Assembly (NCBI RefSeq): GCF_014643695.1
Contig: NZ_BMJY01000001.1
Location: forward strand, 310,001-374,000
DNA length: 64,000 nucleotides
Direction of reading: 5' to 3'
From: Microbacterium album
GTDB taxonomy: Bacteria; Actinomycetota; Actinomycetes; Actinomycetales; Microbacteriaceae
Position numbers and translations under genes: made by a program
Notes under the pieces: model-generated
Told to the model about the DNA's origin: nothing
Databases searched by the model: none
What the model saw: only the letters and a program-made list of their open reading frames with translations
Shown: piece after piece, positions 32,238 to 39,706 of the stretch
How the letters are laid out: each line of letters starts with the position of its first letter
Numbering within the stretch: position 1 is the stretch's first letter

Positions 32238-33662
32238 TCAGACGCCGTAGTACAGCTCGAACTCGAAGGGGTGCGGGCGCTGCGCCATCGGCAGGATCTC
32301 GTTCTCGTACTTGTACTCGATCCAGGTGTCGATGAGCTCGTCCGTGAAGACGCCGCCCGCGGTCAGGAACTCGCGGTCCTTGTCGAGCGCGTCGAGCGAG
32401 TCGACGAGCGAGTTCGGCACCTGCGGGATGCCCTTGGCCTCCTCGGCCGGCAGCTCGTACAGGTCCTTGTCGACCGGCTCGTGCGGCTCGATGCGGTTCT
32501 TGATGCCGTCGATGCCGGCCATCAGCTGCGCCGCGAACGCCAGGTACGGGTTGCCCGAGGAGTCGGGGGCGCGGAACTCGATGCGCTTGGCCTTCGGGTT
32601 CGAGCCCGTGATCGGGATGCGGATCGCCGCCGAGCGGTTGCCGGCCGAGTAGACGAGGTTGACCGGCGCCTCGAAGCCCTTCACCAGGCGGTGGTAGCTG
32701 TTGAGGGTCGGGTTGGTGAACGCCAGGACGGCGGGGGCGTGCTTCAGCAGGCCGCCGATGTACCAGCGGGCGATGTCCGAGAGCTGCGCGTAGCCCTTCT
32801 CGTCGTAGAACAGCGGCTTGCCGTCGCTCCACAGCGACTGGTGGGTGTGCATGCCCGAGCCGTTGTCGCCGAACAGGGGCTTCGGCATGAACGTGGCCGT
32901 CTTGCCCCACTCCTGCGCGGTGTTCTTGACGATGTACTTGAACTTGAGGATGTCGTCCGCGGCGTGGACCATCGTGTCGAACTTGTAGTTGATCTCGGCC
33001 TGGCCTGCGGTGCCCACCTCGTGGTGCGAGCGCTCGACCTCGAGGCCGACCTCGATGAGCTTGAGCACGATGTCGTCGCGGATGTCGGCCTGCTTGTCGA
33101 CGGGGGAGACGGGGAAGTAGCCACCCTTGAACGGCGTCTTGTTGCCGAGGTTGCCGCCCTCCTCCTCGCGGCCGGAGTTCCACGCGGCCTCCTCGGAGTC
33201 GACCGCGTAGAAGCTCTTGCCCTGCGAGACCTCGTAGCGCACGTCGTCGAAGATGAAGAATTCAGCCTCGGGGGCGAAGAACGCCGTGTCCGCGATGCCG
33301 GTCGAGGCGAGGTACTTCTCCGCCTTCTTGGCGACCTGACGCGGGTCCTTCGCGTAGATCTCGCCGTTGCGCGGGTTGTAGATGTCGAACACCATCACGA
33401 GCGTCTTGGCCTCGCGGAACGGGTCGAGGTACGCCGTGGTCACGTCGGGGATGAGCTGCATGTCCGACTCGTTGATGTTCGCGAAACCGCGGATCGACGA
33501 GCCGTCGAAGAGCTGGCCAACCGTGAAGAACTCCTCGTCGACGGTCGAGGCCGGGATGTTGAAGTGCTGCTGCACGCCCGGCAGATCGGTGAAACGGATG
33601 TCGAGGAACTTGACATCGTTCTCCTTGATGAAGGTGAGCACCTCGGACGAGTCGTTGAACAT
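32238..33662 (-). CDS. glnA: Glutamine synthetase type I (GlnA1)
   Basis: The main 474-residue glutamine synthetase. Visible are [18 protein letters not shown] in the N-domain, [64 protein letters not shown] and [16 protein letters not shown]. The adenylylation tyrosine is in [11 protein letters not shown], so it should be controlled by the convergent glnE product. The open frame continues to 33758, but ATG 33662 has GGAG upstream and matches family N-termini. Upstream are a strong leader hairpin and a GlnR-type box, implying induction when nitrogen is limiting. Confidence 0.96.
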   Translation of the reverse strand: MFNDSSEVLTFIKENDVKFLDIRFTDLPGVQQHFNIPASTVDEEFFTVGQLFDGSSIRGFANINESDMQLIPDVTTAYLDPFREAKTLVMVFDIYNPRNGEIYAKDPRQVAKKAEKYLASTGIADTAFFAPEAEFFIFDDVRYEVSQGKSFYAVDSEEAAWNSGREEEGGNLGNKTPFKGGYFPVSPVDKQADIRDDIVLKLIEVGLEVERSHHEVGTAGQAEINYKFDTMVHAADDILKFKYIVKNTAQEWGKTATFMPKPLFGDNGSGMHTHQSLWSDGKPLFYDEKGYAQLSDIARWYIGGLLKHAPAVLAFTNPTLNSYHRLVKGFEAPVNLVYSAGNRSAAIRIPITGSNPKAKRIEFRAPDSSGNPYLAFAAQLMAGIDGIKNRIEPHEPVDKDLYELPAEEAKGIPQVPNSLVDSLDALDKDREFLTAGGVFTDELIDTWIEYKYENEILPMAQRPHPFEFELYYGV

Positions 33663-33688
33663 TGAGACTCCAGGTTGGTGGGACTTTG

Positions 33689-33719
33689 GTGGCATCACCC
33701 CGAGGAGGGGTGACGCCAC
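33689..33719 (-). promoter_or_regulatory. Hairpin in the glnA1 5' leader
   Basis: GTGGCATCACCCC (33689-33701) pairs with GGGGTGACGCCAC (33707-33719), 12 of 13 positions, loop of 5. It lies 27 bases before the ATG and begins near the predicted transcription start, so the mRNA would start with this stem. A stabilising 5' structure or a translational control element are both possible. Confidence 0.5.
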
Positions 33720-33720
33720 G

Positions 33721-33726
33721 ACGCTA
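33721..33726 (-). promoter_or_regulatory. Candidate -10 (TAGCGT) of glnA1
   Basis: TAGCGT on the minus strand between the GlnR-type box and the leader hairpin; a start about 8 bases downstream would fit. Confidence 0.4.
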
Positions 33727-33758
33727 CCGGCGCGGGATTGCCCGAGGGTGTCCCTCAT

Positions 33759-33774
33759 GTTTCCGGGATGTTAC
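33759..33774 (-). promoter_or_regulatory. GlnR-type box upstream of glnA1
   Basis: On the minus strand GTAAC (33774-33770), 6 bases, GAAAC (33763-33759) is an exact match to the gTnAc-N6-GaAAc half of the actinobacterial GlnR box. A weaker GACAC and GCAAT continue the 6-base-spaced pattern. It lies about 35 bases upstream of the candidate -10, suiting activation. Confidence 0.65.
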
Positions 33775-33789
33775 GCGGGGCGCTCCGCC

Positions 33790-33795
33790 TAAGCT
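33790..33795 (+). promoter_or_regulatory. -10 hexamer (TAAGCT), leaderless start of RDD gene
   Basis: TAAGCT followed by 6 bases and GTG 33802; the region is shared with the divergent glnA1 control region. Confidence 0.5.
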
Positions 33796-33801
33796 GTTTC
33801 G

Positions 33802-34206
33802 GTGACCTCCGATGCTGCTGCCCAGGAATACCCCGGCCGTGATCTCGGCCTTCCCGCGACCGGACGGGGGAGCATCGGTCGACCGGGGCGGCGCTTCGCG
33901 GCGCTCGCGATCGACCTCGCGAGCGCGGTCCTGATCGGCGTGGCGTTCTTCGACTACAACCCCATCGCCACGAACGTCACGTTCGCCCTGCTGCAGATCC
34001 TCTTCATCCCCACGATCGGTGGCAGCCCGGGGCACCGCATCATGCGCATGTACGTCGCGCCTCTGCGCGGCGGCTGGGTCGGCCTGTGGCGACCGATCGT
34101 GCGGACGGCGCTGCTGTTCCTCATCATCCCCGCTGTCGTGTGGGACAGCGATCAGCGCGGCCTGCACGACAAGATCGCGGGTACCGTGCTCCTGCGGTCG
34201 TCCTGA
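33802..34206 (+). CDS. RDD-family membrane protein
   Basis: A 134-residue membrane protein of the RDD family. The family's Arg-Asp-Asp-type start is seen as RPGRRFAALAIDLASAVLIG. Hydrophobic segments are LAIDLASAVLIGVAFF, ATNVTFALLQILFIPTIG and TALLFLIIPAVVW, and the final motif is QRGLHDKIAGTVLLR, typical of the family's C-terminus. Function unknown, possibly transport. Start GTG 33802 is leaderless-type. In mycobacteria an RDD protein gene also lies beside glnA1, so the neighbourhood is conserved. It is divergent from glnA1 and may be co-regulated through the intervening 139 bases. Confidence 0.87.
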   Translation: MTSDAAAQEYPGRDLGLPATGRGSIGRPGRRFAALAIDLASAVLIGVAFFDYNPIATNVTFALLQILFIPTIGGSPGHRIMRMYVAPLRGGWVGLWRPIVRTALLFLIIPAVVWDSDQRGLHDKIAGTVLLRSS

Positions 34207-34235
34207 GGGGCGCCCGCGGCGGCGGACGCCGGGGG

Positions 34236-34943
34236 TCAGCGGGGGCGCGGCGCGCGCACGCGGGAGGGGTCGATGCCCTTGGGAATGGGCAGTGACGCGA
34301 GCGACTGCGACACCGACTCGATGCGCTGGACGACCGCTGCCATGGTGGCGCGGTCGATCGCCTTGGGGAGCGACTTGATCGTCTTCACGAGCTGCGAGAT
34401 CGGCACGTCCTCGGGCTCATTGCCGACGTAGAACTCGTGCACCGGCACGCCCGAGGCGACACGGGCCACCTTCATCCGCTCGTCGCGCATCAGCCGACCG
34501 AGCCGGCTGCGTGAGCCCTCGCCGACGAGCACGACGCCGCCACGCCCGACGGCGCGGTAGACCGCCTCCTGCGTCTTCGGGTTGACCCCGACGGGCATCT
34601 CGCCGCTGCGCCAGCTCCGGCCCAGCATGGTCGACAGCACGTGACCGGTGGCACCCGGCATTCCCTCGATGCGACGGTACATCGCGCGCGTGGAGATCCG
34701 CGTGAGCGTGATCATCGCCGCGAGCACGCCGAGCATGAGGCCCGACAGCGCCCAGAGGATGATGCTCCAGACCACGGGGTTCAGCAGGAAGCCCAGGAGC
34801 ACGCCGAGGCCCAGGCCGGCGATCAGGATGCCCAGCAGCAGCCATCCGAGCCAGGGGAACGCCTCGCGCGTGAAGCTGTACAGGGACCTGATCTGCCGGA
34901 TGAGGCCCGGGCGCTTCTCGGCCTCGGGGGTGCGTGCTGCCAT
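34236..34943 (-). CDS. DUF4191 membrane protein
   Basis: A 235-residue actinobacterial protein of unknown function. After a basic N-terminus (RQIRSLYSFTREAFPWL) two transmembrane helices follow (WLLLGILIAGLGLGVLLGFLL and SIILWALSGLMLGVLAAMI), then a cytoplasmic domain with RGGVVLVGEGSRSRLGRLM. The pattern is that of the DUF4191 family found beside glnA1 and lipoyl synthase genes in other actinobacteria. ATG 34943 is preceded by TAGGCT at 7 bases, suggesting leaderless expression. Convergent with the RDD gene (29-base gap). Confidence 0.88.
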   Translation of the reverse strand: MAARTPEAEKRPGLIRQIRSLYSFTREAFPWLGWLLLGILIAGLGLGVLLGFLLNPVVWSIILWALSGLMLGVLAAMITLTRISTRAMYRRIEGMPGATGHVLSTMLGRSWRSGEMPVGVNPKTQEAVYRAVGRGGVVLVGEGSRSRLGRLMRDERMKVARVASGVPVHEFYVGNEPEDVPISQLVKTIKSLPKAIDRATMAAVVQRIESVSQSLASLPIPKGIDPSRVRAPRPR

Positions 34944-34950
34944 GCCTTCC

Positions 34951-34956
34951 AGCCTA
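34951..34956 (-). promoter_or_regulatory. -10 hexamer (TAGGCT), leaderless start of DUF4191 gene
   Basis: TAGGCT on the minus strand, 7 bases before ATG 34943. Confidence 0.55.
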
Positions 34957-35132
34957 CCGAGTCACCGCCTGGACGCGGACCGCGACGTCGCCCGGAGACG
35001 GGCCGGGACCCGTCGTGCACAGGACCGCGACGGCGCCGTGTATCCCCAAAGTCCGCATCCGCGGGCGCACGTGACGTGCCGCACGCCGAGGATGTGGACA
35101 TGGAGGACACGACCGGCTCCGAGGAGCGTCCG

Positions 35133-36476
35133 ATGACCGCAGCGGCCCTGACGCACGCCTACCGGGCGATACGGTGCGTGGAGCCGCCGCAGGCGCCCGT
35201 CCGCGGGCTGCTCGCCGCTCAGGGGGACCGGCGGGTGCTGCTCGCCGACATCGCGGACGCAGCGCCGGCGATGCTGTCCGGCGGAGCCGGAGCGTCCGCC
35301 GCGGCTTCCCCACAGCACGTGCTCGTGCCGCTGGATCTCGTACGCCGCCCGGACGGACACGACGTCGAACTGCCCTGGTGCCGCGAACGACTCGACCGAC
35401 TGATGGCCGCCCGGGCGACGGCCGGTCCGCCGCTGTCGGGCGGCGAGCTGGTGACGCTCACGGTGAGCGTGCTGCGGGGAACGTGCGAGGCGTGGGCTCG
35501 AGGCCCGCAGGACGACGCGGGGCCGCGCGGGGTCTGGTGGGTGACCGAGGAAGGCAGGCCGATGTTCGCGGCCGATCGCGAGCATGGGGAGCCGGCCGAG
35601 GTCGCGGCACGGGGCATCCTGGGTCTCGCGCTCGAGCAGACGTCGGATCGGGTGCTCGTGCGGAGCATCGAGGAGGCACGCGCGGCGCTCGAACGGCCGC
35701 GGGGGCTCGCGCGGACGCTGCAGCGCCTGGAGGACGCGCTGTTCGACGCCTGCGCTCCGCAGCCGGTGCAGCGTCCGCACGCCCGCGACGCGGTCGACGC
35801 GGCGGACAGCGCACCGGACGTCCGGGCGACCGCATCTGCGCCGCCGCCGGCCCTCTTGACCGGCCTGATCGAGCGGTTCGTCGACGCGGGCGTCGCCGAG
35901 CTGGTGCGCGACGCGCTCGATCGCCTCCGCGACGGCGCCCGTCGCCTGCTCGCAGGACGTCGTCGTGCGCCGCTCGTCGTCGGCGGCGCTGCGGCGGCGC
36001 TCGTGCTGGTCGGAGGAGCGCTGTGGCCCTCGGACGCGGGGCCCGCCGCAGGCGACGCACTCCCCGCGAGCGCGGAGACCGGAACCGTCGGCGGTGACCG
36101 GAGCCAGCCGGGCGGCGCGGAGGGCGGGGCTCTCCGCGACGAGGATCCCGCGCGCGGGGATCACGCCGAACGCGCGGGGGAGGACCCCGTGGCGGCGACC
36201 GGGCGGCTGCTCGCCGAGGTGGCGGCGTGTGCGGCCGCCGGGGACGATTCGTGCGGCCGGGCACGGGACGTGGAAGCCGAGCCCGTCGCGGAGGAGGCGC
36301 TCGAGGCCGCGTCGGTGCCGCGCGACGTGCACCTCTTGGACGACTACGGCGACGTGGCCGTCACGCGGGCGGACGACCCGTCGGGCGAGCGTGCGGCGCT
36401 GCTCGTGCAGCTGGTACGGCTCGACGGACGGTGGCTGCTGCGCGCTGTGCACCCCCTCGCGGGCGCGGACGGCTGA
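35133..36476 (+). CDS. Unrecognised membrane-anchored protein with cytoplasmic N-domain and extracytoplasmic C-domain
   Basis: A 447-residue protein that I cannot assign. The first 280 or so residues are soluble, with a compact region (AYRAIRCVEPPQAPVRGLLA to about residue 190, including GVWWVTEEGRPMFAAD). There is one hydrophobic helix, APLVVGGAAAALVLVGGALW, at about residues 278-298. An Ala/Gly/Glu-rich linker and an outer domain ending LLVQLVRLDGRWLLRAVHPL follow; the outer domain contains paired cysteines (AACAAAGDDSCG). Single-pass topology suggests a regulator or scaffold linking both sides of the membrane. ATG 35133 has GAGGAG at good spacing; the frame is open much further upstream, and ATG 35100 is an alternative. 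It is flanked by DUF4191 (divergent) and a terminator. Confidence 0.75.
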   Translation: MTAAALTHAYRAIRCVEPPQAPVRGLLAAQGDRRVLLADIADAAPAMLSGGAGASAAASPQHVLVPLDLVRRPDGHDVELPWCRERLDRLMAARATAGPPLSGGELVTLTVSVLRGTCEAWARGPQDDAGPRGVWWVTEEGRPMFAADREHGEPAEVAARGILGLALEQTSDRVLVRSIEEARAALERPRGLARTLQRLEDALFDACAPQPVQRPHARDAVDAADSAPDVRATASAPPPALLTGLIERFVDAGVAELVRDALDRLRDGARRLLAGRRRAPLVVGGAAAALVLVGGALWPSDAGPAAGDALPASAETGTVGGDRSQPGGAEGGALRDEDPARGDHAERAGEDPVAATGRLLAEVAACAAAGDDSCGRARDVEAEPVAEEALEAASVPRDVHLLDDYGDVAVTRADDPSGERAALLVQLVRLDGRWLLRAVHPLAGADG

Positions 36477-36490
36477 GCCGACCGAAACGG

Positions 36491-36528
36491 ATCGGGCCGC
36501 CCGTGCGCGAACGCGCGGGCGGCCCGAT
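36491..36528. terminator. Bidirectional terminator between the membrane-anchored protein gene and sucB
   Basis: ATCGGGCCGCCCG (36491-36503) pairs perfectly with CGGGCGGCCCGAT (36516-36528), between convergent genes. Confidence 0.75.
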
Positions 36529-36540
36529 GTCGGCTGCTCG

Positions 36541-38244
36541 TCAGATGCCGAGGTCGGCGGCGAAGGCCGCCTCCTCCAGCCGCGACTTGACGGCCGACAG
36601 GAAGCGCGCGGCGTCCGCTCCGTCGATCGTGCGGTGGTCGTAGGACAGCGCGAGGTAGACGTACGAGCGGATGCCGATCGCCTCCACGCCGTCGACCTTC
36701 ACGACACCCGGGCGCTTGAACACGACGCCCGTGCCGAGAATCGCGGACTGCGGCAGGAACACCACGGGGGTGTCGAACAGCGCGCCGCGCGATCCGGTGT
36801 TCGTCAGCGTGAACGTGCCGCCGGCCAGCTCGTCGGGCTTCAGCTTGTTCTCCCGCGTACGCGCCGCGAGGTCGGCGATCTCGTGCGCGATCTGCGCGAG
36901 GTTCTTCGAGCCGGCGTCGCGGACGACGGGCGTCAGCAGACCGCGCTCGGTGTCGACCGCGATGGACAGGTTCTCCGTCGGCGGGTACACGATGTTCTCG
37001 CCGTCGAGCGTCGCATTCACGATCGGGTACGCCTGCAGCGCCTCCGCGGCCGCGAGCGCGAAGAACGGCAGGAACGACAGCTTGTCGCCCGTCTTCGCCT
37101 GGAAGTCGCCCTTCACCTGGTCGCGGAACGCGGCGAGCTTCGTGACGTCGACCTCGACGACCGTGGTCAGCTGCGCGGTCGACTGCATCGACTCGACGGC
37201 GCGCGACGCGAGCACCTTGCGCAGGCGCGACATCGGCTGCGTCGTGCCGCGCAGCGGCGAGGTCTCGGGCTTCGTCGCGGCGGGCGCGTCCTGCTCGGCC
37301 GGCGCCGCCGCGGCGCCCTTCGAGGCCTCGGCGGCCTTCAGGACGTCCTCCTTGCGGATCCGTCCGCCCACGCCCGTGCCCGTGACGGCCGCGAGGTCCA
37401 CGCCGTGCTGCGCAGCGAGACGGCGAACGAGCGGGGTCACGTACACCTTGTCGTCGTCGCCGGCGGGAGCCGCGGGCTCTTCCGCCGCGGGCGCCTCCGC
37501 CTCCGGTGCCGGGGCCTTCGGCTCGGCCGGCTGTGCGGGGGCCGGCGCGGCCGGCTCCTCCTGGGCGGCGGGCTCCTCGGCGGCCGGCTCCGCGGGCGCC
37601 GAGGCCTGCTGGTCCGGCGCGGGCGCGCCGCTGCCGACGCGCGCGAGGACCGCGCCGACCTCGACGGTCTCGTCCTCCTGGACGAGGATCTCCTGGATCA
37701 CGCCGGCGACCGGGGAGGGGATCTCGGTGTCGACCTTGTCGGTGGAGATCTCCAGCAGGGCCTCGTCGACGGCGATCTCGTCGCCGGCCTTCTTCAGCCA
37801 GCGGGTGACCGTCCCCTCGGTCACGCTCTCGCCGAGCTCGGGGAGCACGATGTCGGTGCTGTCGCCGCCGCCGCTCGCGGTCTCGGCGGCCGGCGCCTGC
37901 TGCTCATCCGCCTCGCCCGCGTCGGAGGGCTCCGGCTCGGCCTGCTCGGCCTGGGCCTGGCCGCTCTCCTCGGCTGCGGGCTCTTCGTCGGAGGGCGCGG
38001 CGCCCGAGCCGTCGCCGATCTTGGCGAGGACGGCGCCGACCTCGACGGTCTCGTCCTCCTGGACGAGGATCTCCTCGATCACCCCGGCGACGGGGGAGGG
38101 GATCTCGGTGTCGACCTTGTCGGTGGAGATCTCCAGCAGAGCCTCGTCGACGGCGATCTCGTCGCCGACCTTCTTCAGCCAGCGGGTGACCGTTCCCTCG
38201 GTGACGCTCTCGCCGAGCTCGGGGAGGACCACGGAAGTGCTCAT
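36541..38244 (-). CDS. sucB: 2-oxo acid dehydrogenase E2 component, succinyl/acyltransferase with two lipoyl domains
   Basis: A 567-residue E2 subunit that carries acyl groups on lipoyl-lysine and passes them to CoA. Two lipoyl domains (about residues 3-78 and 130-205) each have the lipoylation site EISTDKVDTEIPSP; they are joined by Ala/Pro/Glu-rich linkers. The E3/E1-binding domain (YVTPLVRRLAAQHGVDLA with GVGGRIRKEDVL) and the catalytic acyltransferase domain follow, with the active-site His and Asp in YDHRTIDGADAARFL. In actinobacteria the same E2 often serves both pyruvate and 2-oxoglutarate complexes, so the symbol is by convention. The two lipoyl domains are nearly identical at DNA level. 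ATG with GAAGGAG. Confidence 0.93.
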   Translation of the reverse strand: MSTSVVLPELGESVTEGTVTRWLKKVGDEIAVDEALLEISTDKVDTEIPSPVAGVIEEILVQEDETVEVGAVLAKIGDGSGAAPSDEEPAAEESGQAQAEQAEPEPSDAGEADEQQAPAAETASGGGDSTDIVLPELGESVTEGTVTRWLKKAGDEIAVDEALLEISTDKVDTEIPSPVAGVIQEILVQEDETVEVGAVLARVGSGAPAPDQQASAPAEPAAEEPAAQEEPAAPAPAQPAEPKAPAPEAEAPAAEEPAAPAGDDDKVYVTPLVRRLAAQHGVDLAAVTGTGVGGRIRKEDVLKAAEASKGAAAAPAEQDAPAATKPETSPLRGTTQPMSRLRKVLASRAVESMQSTAQLTTVVEVDVTKLAAFRDQVKGDFQAKTGDKLSFLPFFALAAAEALQAYPIVNATLDGENIVYPPTENLSIAVDTERGLLTPVVRDAGSKNLAQIAHEIADLAARTRENKLKPDELAGGTFTLTNTGSRGALFDTPVVFLPQSAILGTGVVFKRPGVVKVDGVEAIGIRSYVYLALSYDHRTIDGADAARFLSAVKSRLEEAAFAADLGI

Positions 38245-38278
38245 GTCGGAGTCTCCTTCAGGATGTGATGACGTTTAC

Positions 38279-38284
38279 AGCTTA
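38279..38284 (-). promoter_or_regulatory. Candidate -10 (TAAGCT) for sucB
   Basis: TAAGCT on the minus strand in the 94-base gap after lpdA, 34 bases before the sucB start codon, suggesting that sucB has a promoter of its own. Confidence 0.4.
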
Positions 38285-38338
38285 GTGAGTCGGGGGCTCG
38301 GGTCAGCCCCCAGCGGCGGATGCGCCGGGCCGGCGGGG

Positions 38339-39706
38339 TCAGAGGGAATGCAGCGGCTTGCCGGCGAGCGCGAGGAACGCCTCGCCGAGCGCCTCGCTCT
38401 GGGTCGGGTGGGCGTGGATCAGCGGGGCGATGTCCTCGGGGTGCGCGTCCCATGCCACGGCGAGCTGGCCCTCGGTGATGAGCTCGCCGACGCGGTCGCC
38501 GACGAGGTGCACGCCCAGCACGGGGCCGGCGGTGCGCCGCACGACCTTCACGAGACCACTCGTGCCGAGGATCTCGCTGCGCGCGTTGCCGGCCAGGTTG
38601 TACTCGTAGGACGTCACGGCGTCCCCGCCGTACTGGGATACCGCCTGCGCCTCCGTCAGGCCGACCGACGCCACCTCCGGCCGCGAGTACGTCACGCGCG
38701 GGATGTGGGTCTCGGGGACCGGTGTGGGGTCCAGGCCCGCGATGGTCTCGGCGACGAACACGCCCTGCTGGAACCCGCGGTGCGCGAGCTGCAGCCCGGG
38801 CACGATGTCGCCCACGGCCCACACTCCCGGCGCGCTGGTGCCCAGCCGCTCGTCCACGACCACGTGGCCGCCCTCGAGCCGCACGCCGGCCTCCTCCAGC
38901 CCGAGACCGGCGGTCGCGGGGGCGCGACCGACGGACACGAGCAGGTAGTCGGCGCGCAGCTCGTCGCCGCCGTCCAGCGTGACGGTCACCCCGGCCGCGT
39001 CCTGCTCGGCGCGGGAGAAGCGGGTCGCGAGCCGCACCTGGATCCCGCGTTTGCGGTACGCGCGTTCGAGCGCCTTGCTCAGCGCGGCGTCCTCCTGCGG
39101 GACGAGGTGCTCCAGCGCCTCGACGATCGTCACCTCGGCGCCGAGCGAGCGCCACGCGCTGGCGAACTCGACGCCGATGACGCCCCCGCCCAGCACGATC
39201 GCGCTGCGAGGGATCTCCTCGAGGGCGAGGGCGGTGTCGCTCGTAAGGATGCGCCCGCCCGGCTCGAGCCCCGGCAGGGTCCGGCTGTGCGATCCCGTGG
39301 CCAGCACCACGTCCGTGCCGGTGTACGCCGCATCGCCCACGCGCACCGTGCGGTCGGCCTCGAGCCGTCCCTCGCCGGTGACGACCGTGATGCCGCGGCG
39401 TGCGATGAGCCCCTCGAGCCCCTTCGCCTTCTTCGCGACGACGCCCTCGCGGTAGGCGCGCAGGGCCCGCGCATCGATCCCCGTAAGGGAGGCTTCGACG
39501 CCGTACGCCGCCGAGTCCCGCACGGTGTCCGCGACCTCTGCGGCGTGGAGGAGTGCCTTGGTGGGGATGCATCCCCGGTGCAGGCACGTGCCGCCCAGCC
39601 GGTCCTTCTCGACGAGTGCGACGCTCTTGCCCAGCTCCGCCGCGCGAAGCGCCGCGGCGTAGCCGCCGCTGCCGCCGCCCAGGACGACGACGTCGAAGGC
39701 GGTCAC
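38339..39706 (-). CDS. lpdA: Dihydrolipoyl dehydrogenase (E3)
   Basis: A 455-residue flavoenzyme that reoxidises the dihydrolipoyl groups of E2, passing electrons to NAD+. The FAD motif VVLGGGSGGYAAALRAAELG is at the N-terminus. The redox disulfide is GGTCLHRGCIPTKALLH (about residue 41). The NAD motif is AIVLGGGVIGVEFAS, the second FAD motif GVWAVGDIVPG, and the catalytic His-Glu pair HAHPTQSEALGEAF at the C-terminal dimer interface. GTG 39706 overlaps the pepA stop by four bases, so pepA and lpdA are coupled. It works with the E2 encoded just downstream. Confidence 0.95.
   Translation of the reverse strand: MTAFDVVVLGGGSGGYAAALRAAELGKSVALVEKDRLGGTCLHRGCIPTKALLHAAEVADTVRDSAAYGVEASLTGIDARALRAYREGVVAKKAKGLEGLIARRGITVVTGEGRLEADRTVRVGDAAYTGTDVVLATGSHSRTLPGLEPGGRILTSDTALALEEIPRSAIVLGGGVIGVEFASAWRSLGAEVTIVEALEHLVPQEDAALSKALERAYRKRGIQVRLATRFSRAEQDAAGVTVTLDGGDELRADYLLVSVGRAPATAGLGLEEAGVRLEGGHVVVDERLGTSAPGVWAVGDIVPGLQLAHRGFQQGVFVAETIAGLDPTPVPETHIPRVTYSRPEVASVGLTEAQAVSQYGGDAVTSYEYNLAGNARSEILGTSGLVKVVRRTAGPVLGVHLVGDRVGELITEGQLAVAWDAHPEDIAPLIHAHPTQSEALGEAFLALAGKPLHSL

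Noticed and set aside
34641-35132. N-terminal extension of the gene at 35133
   Set aside because: The upstream open frame overlaps the divergent DUF4191 gene and has shadow-like composition; GAGGAG before ATG 35133 decides the start.
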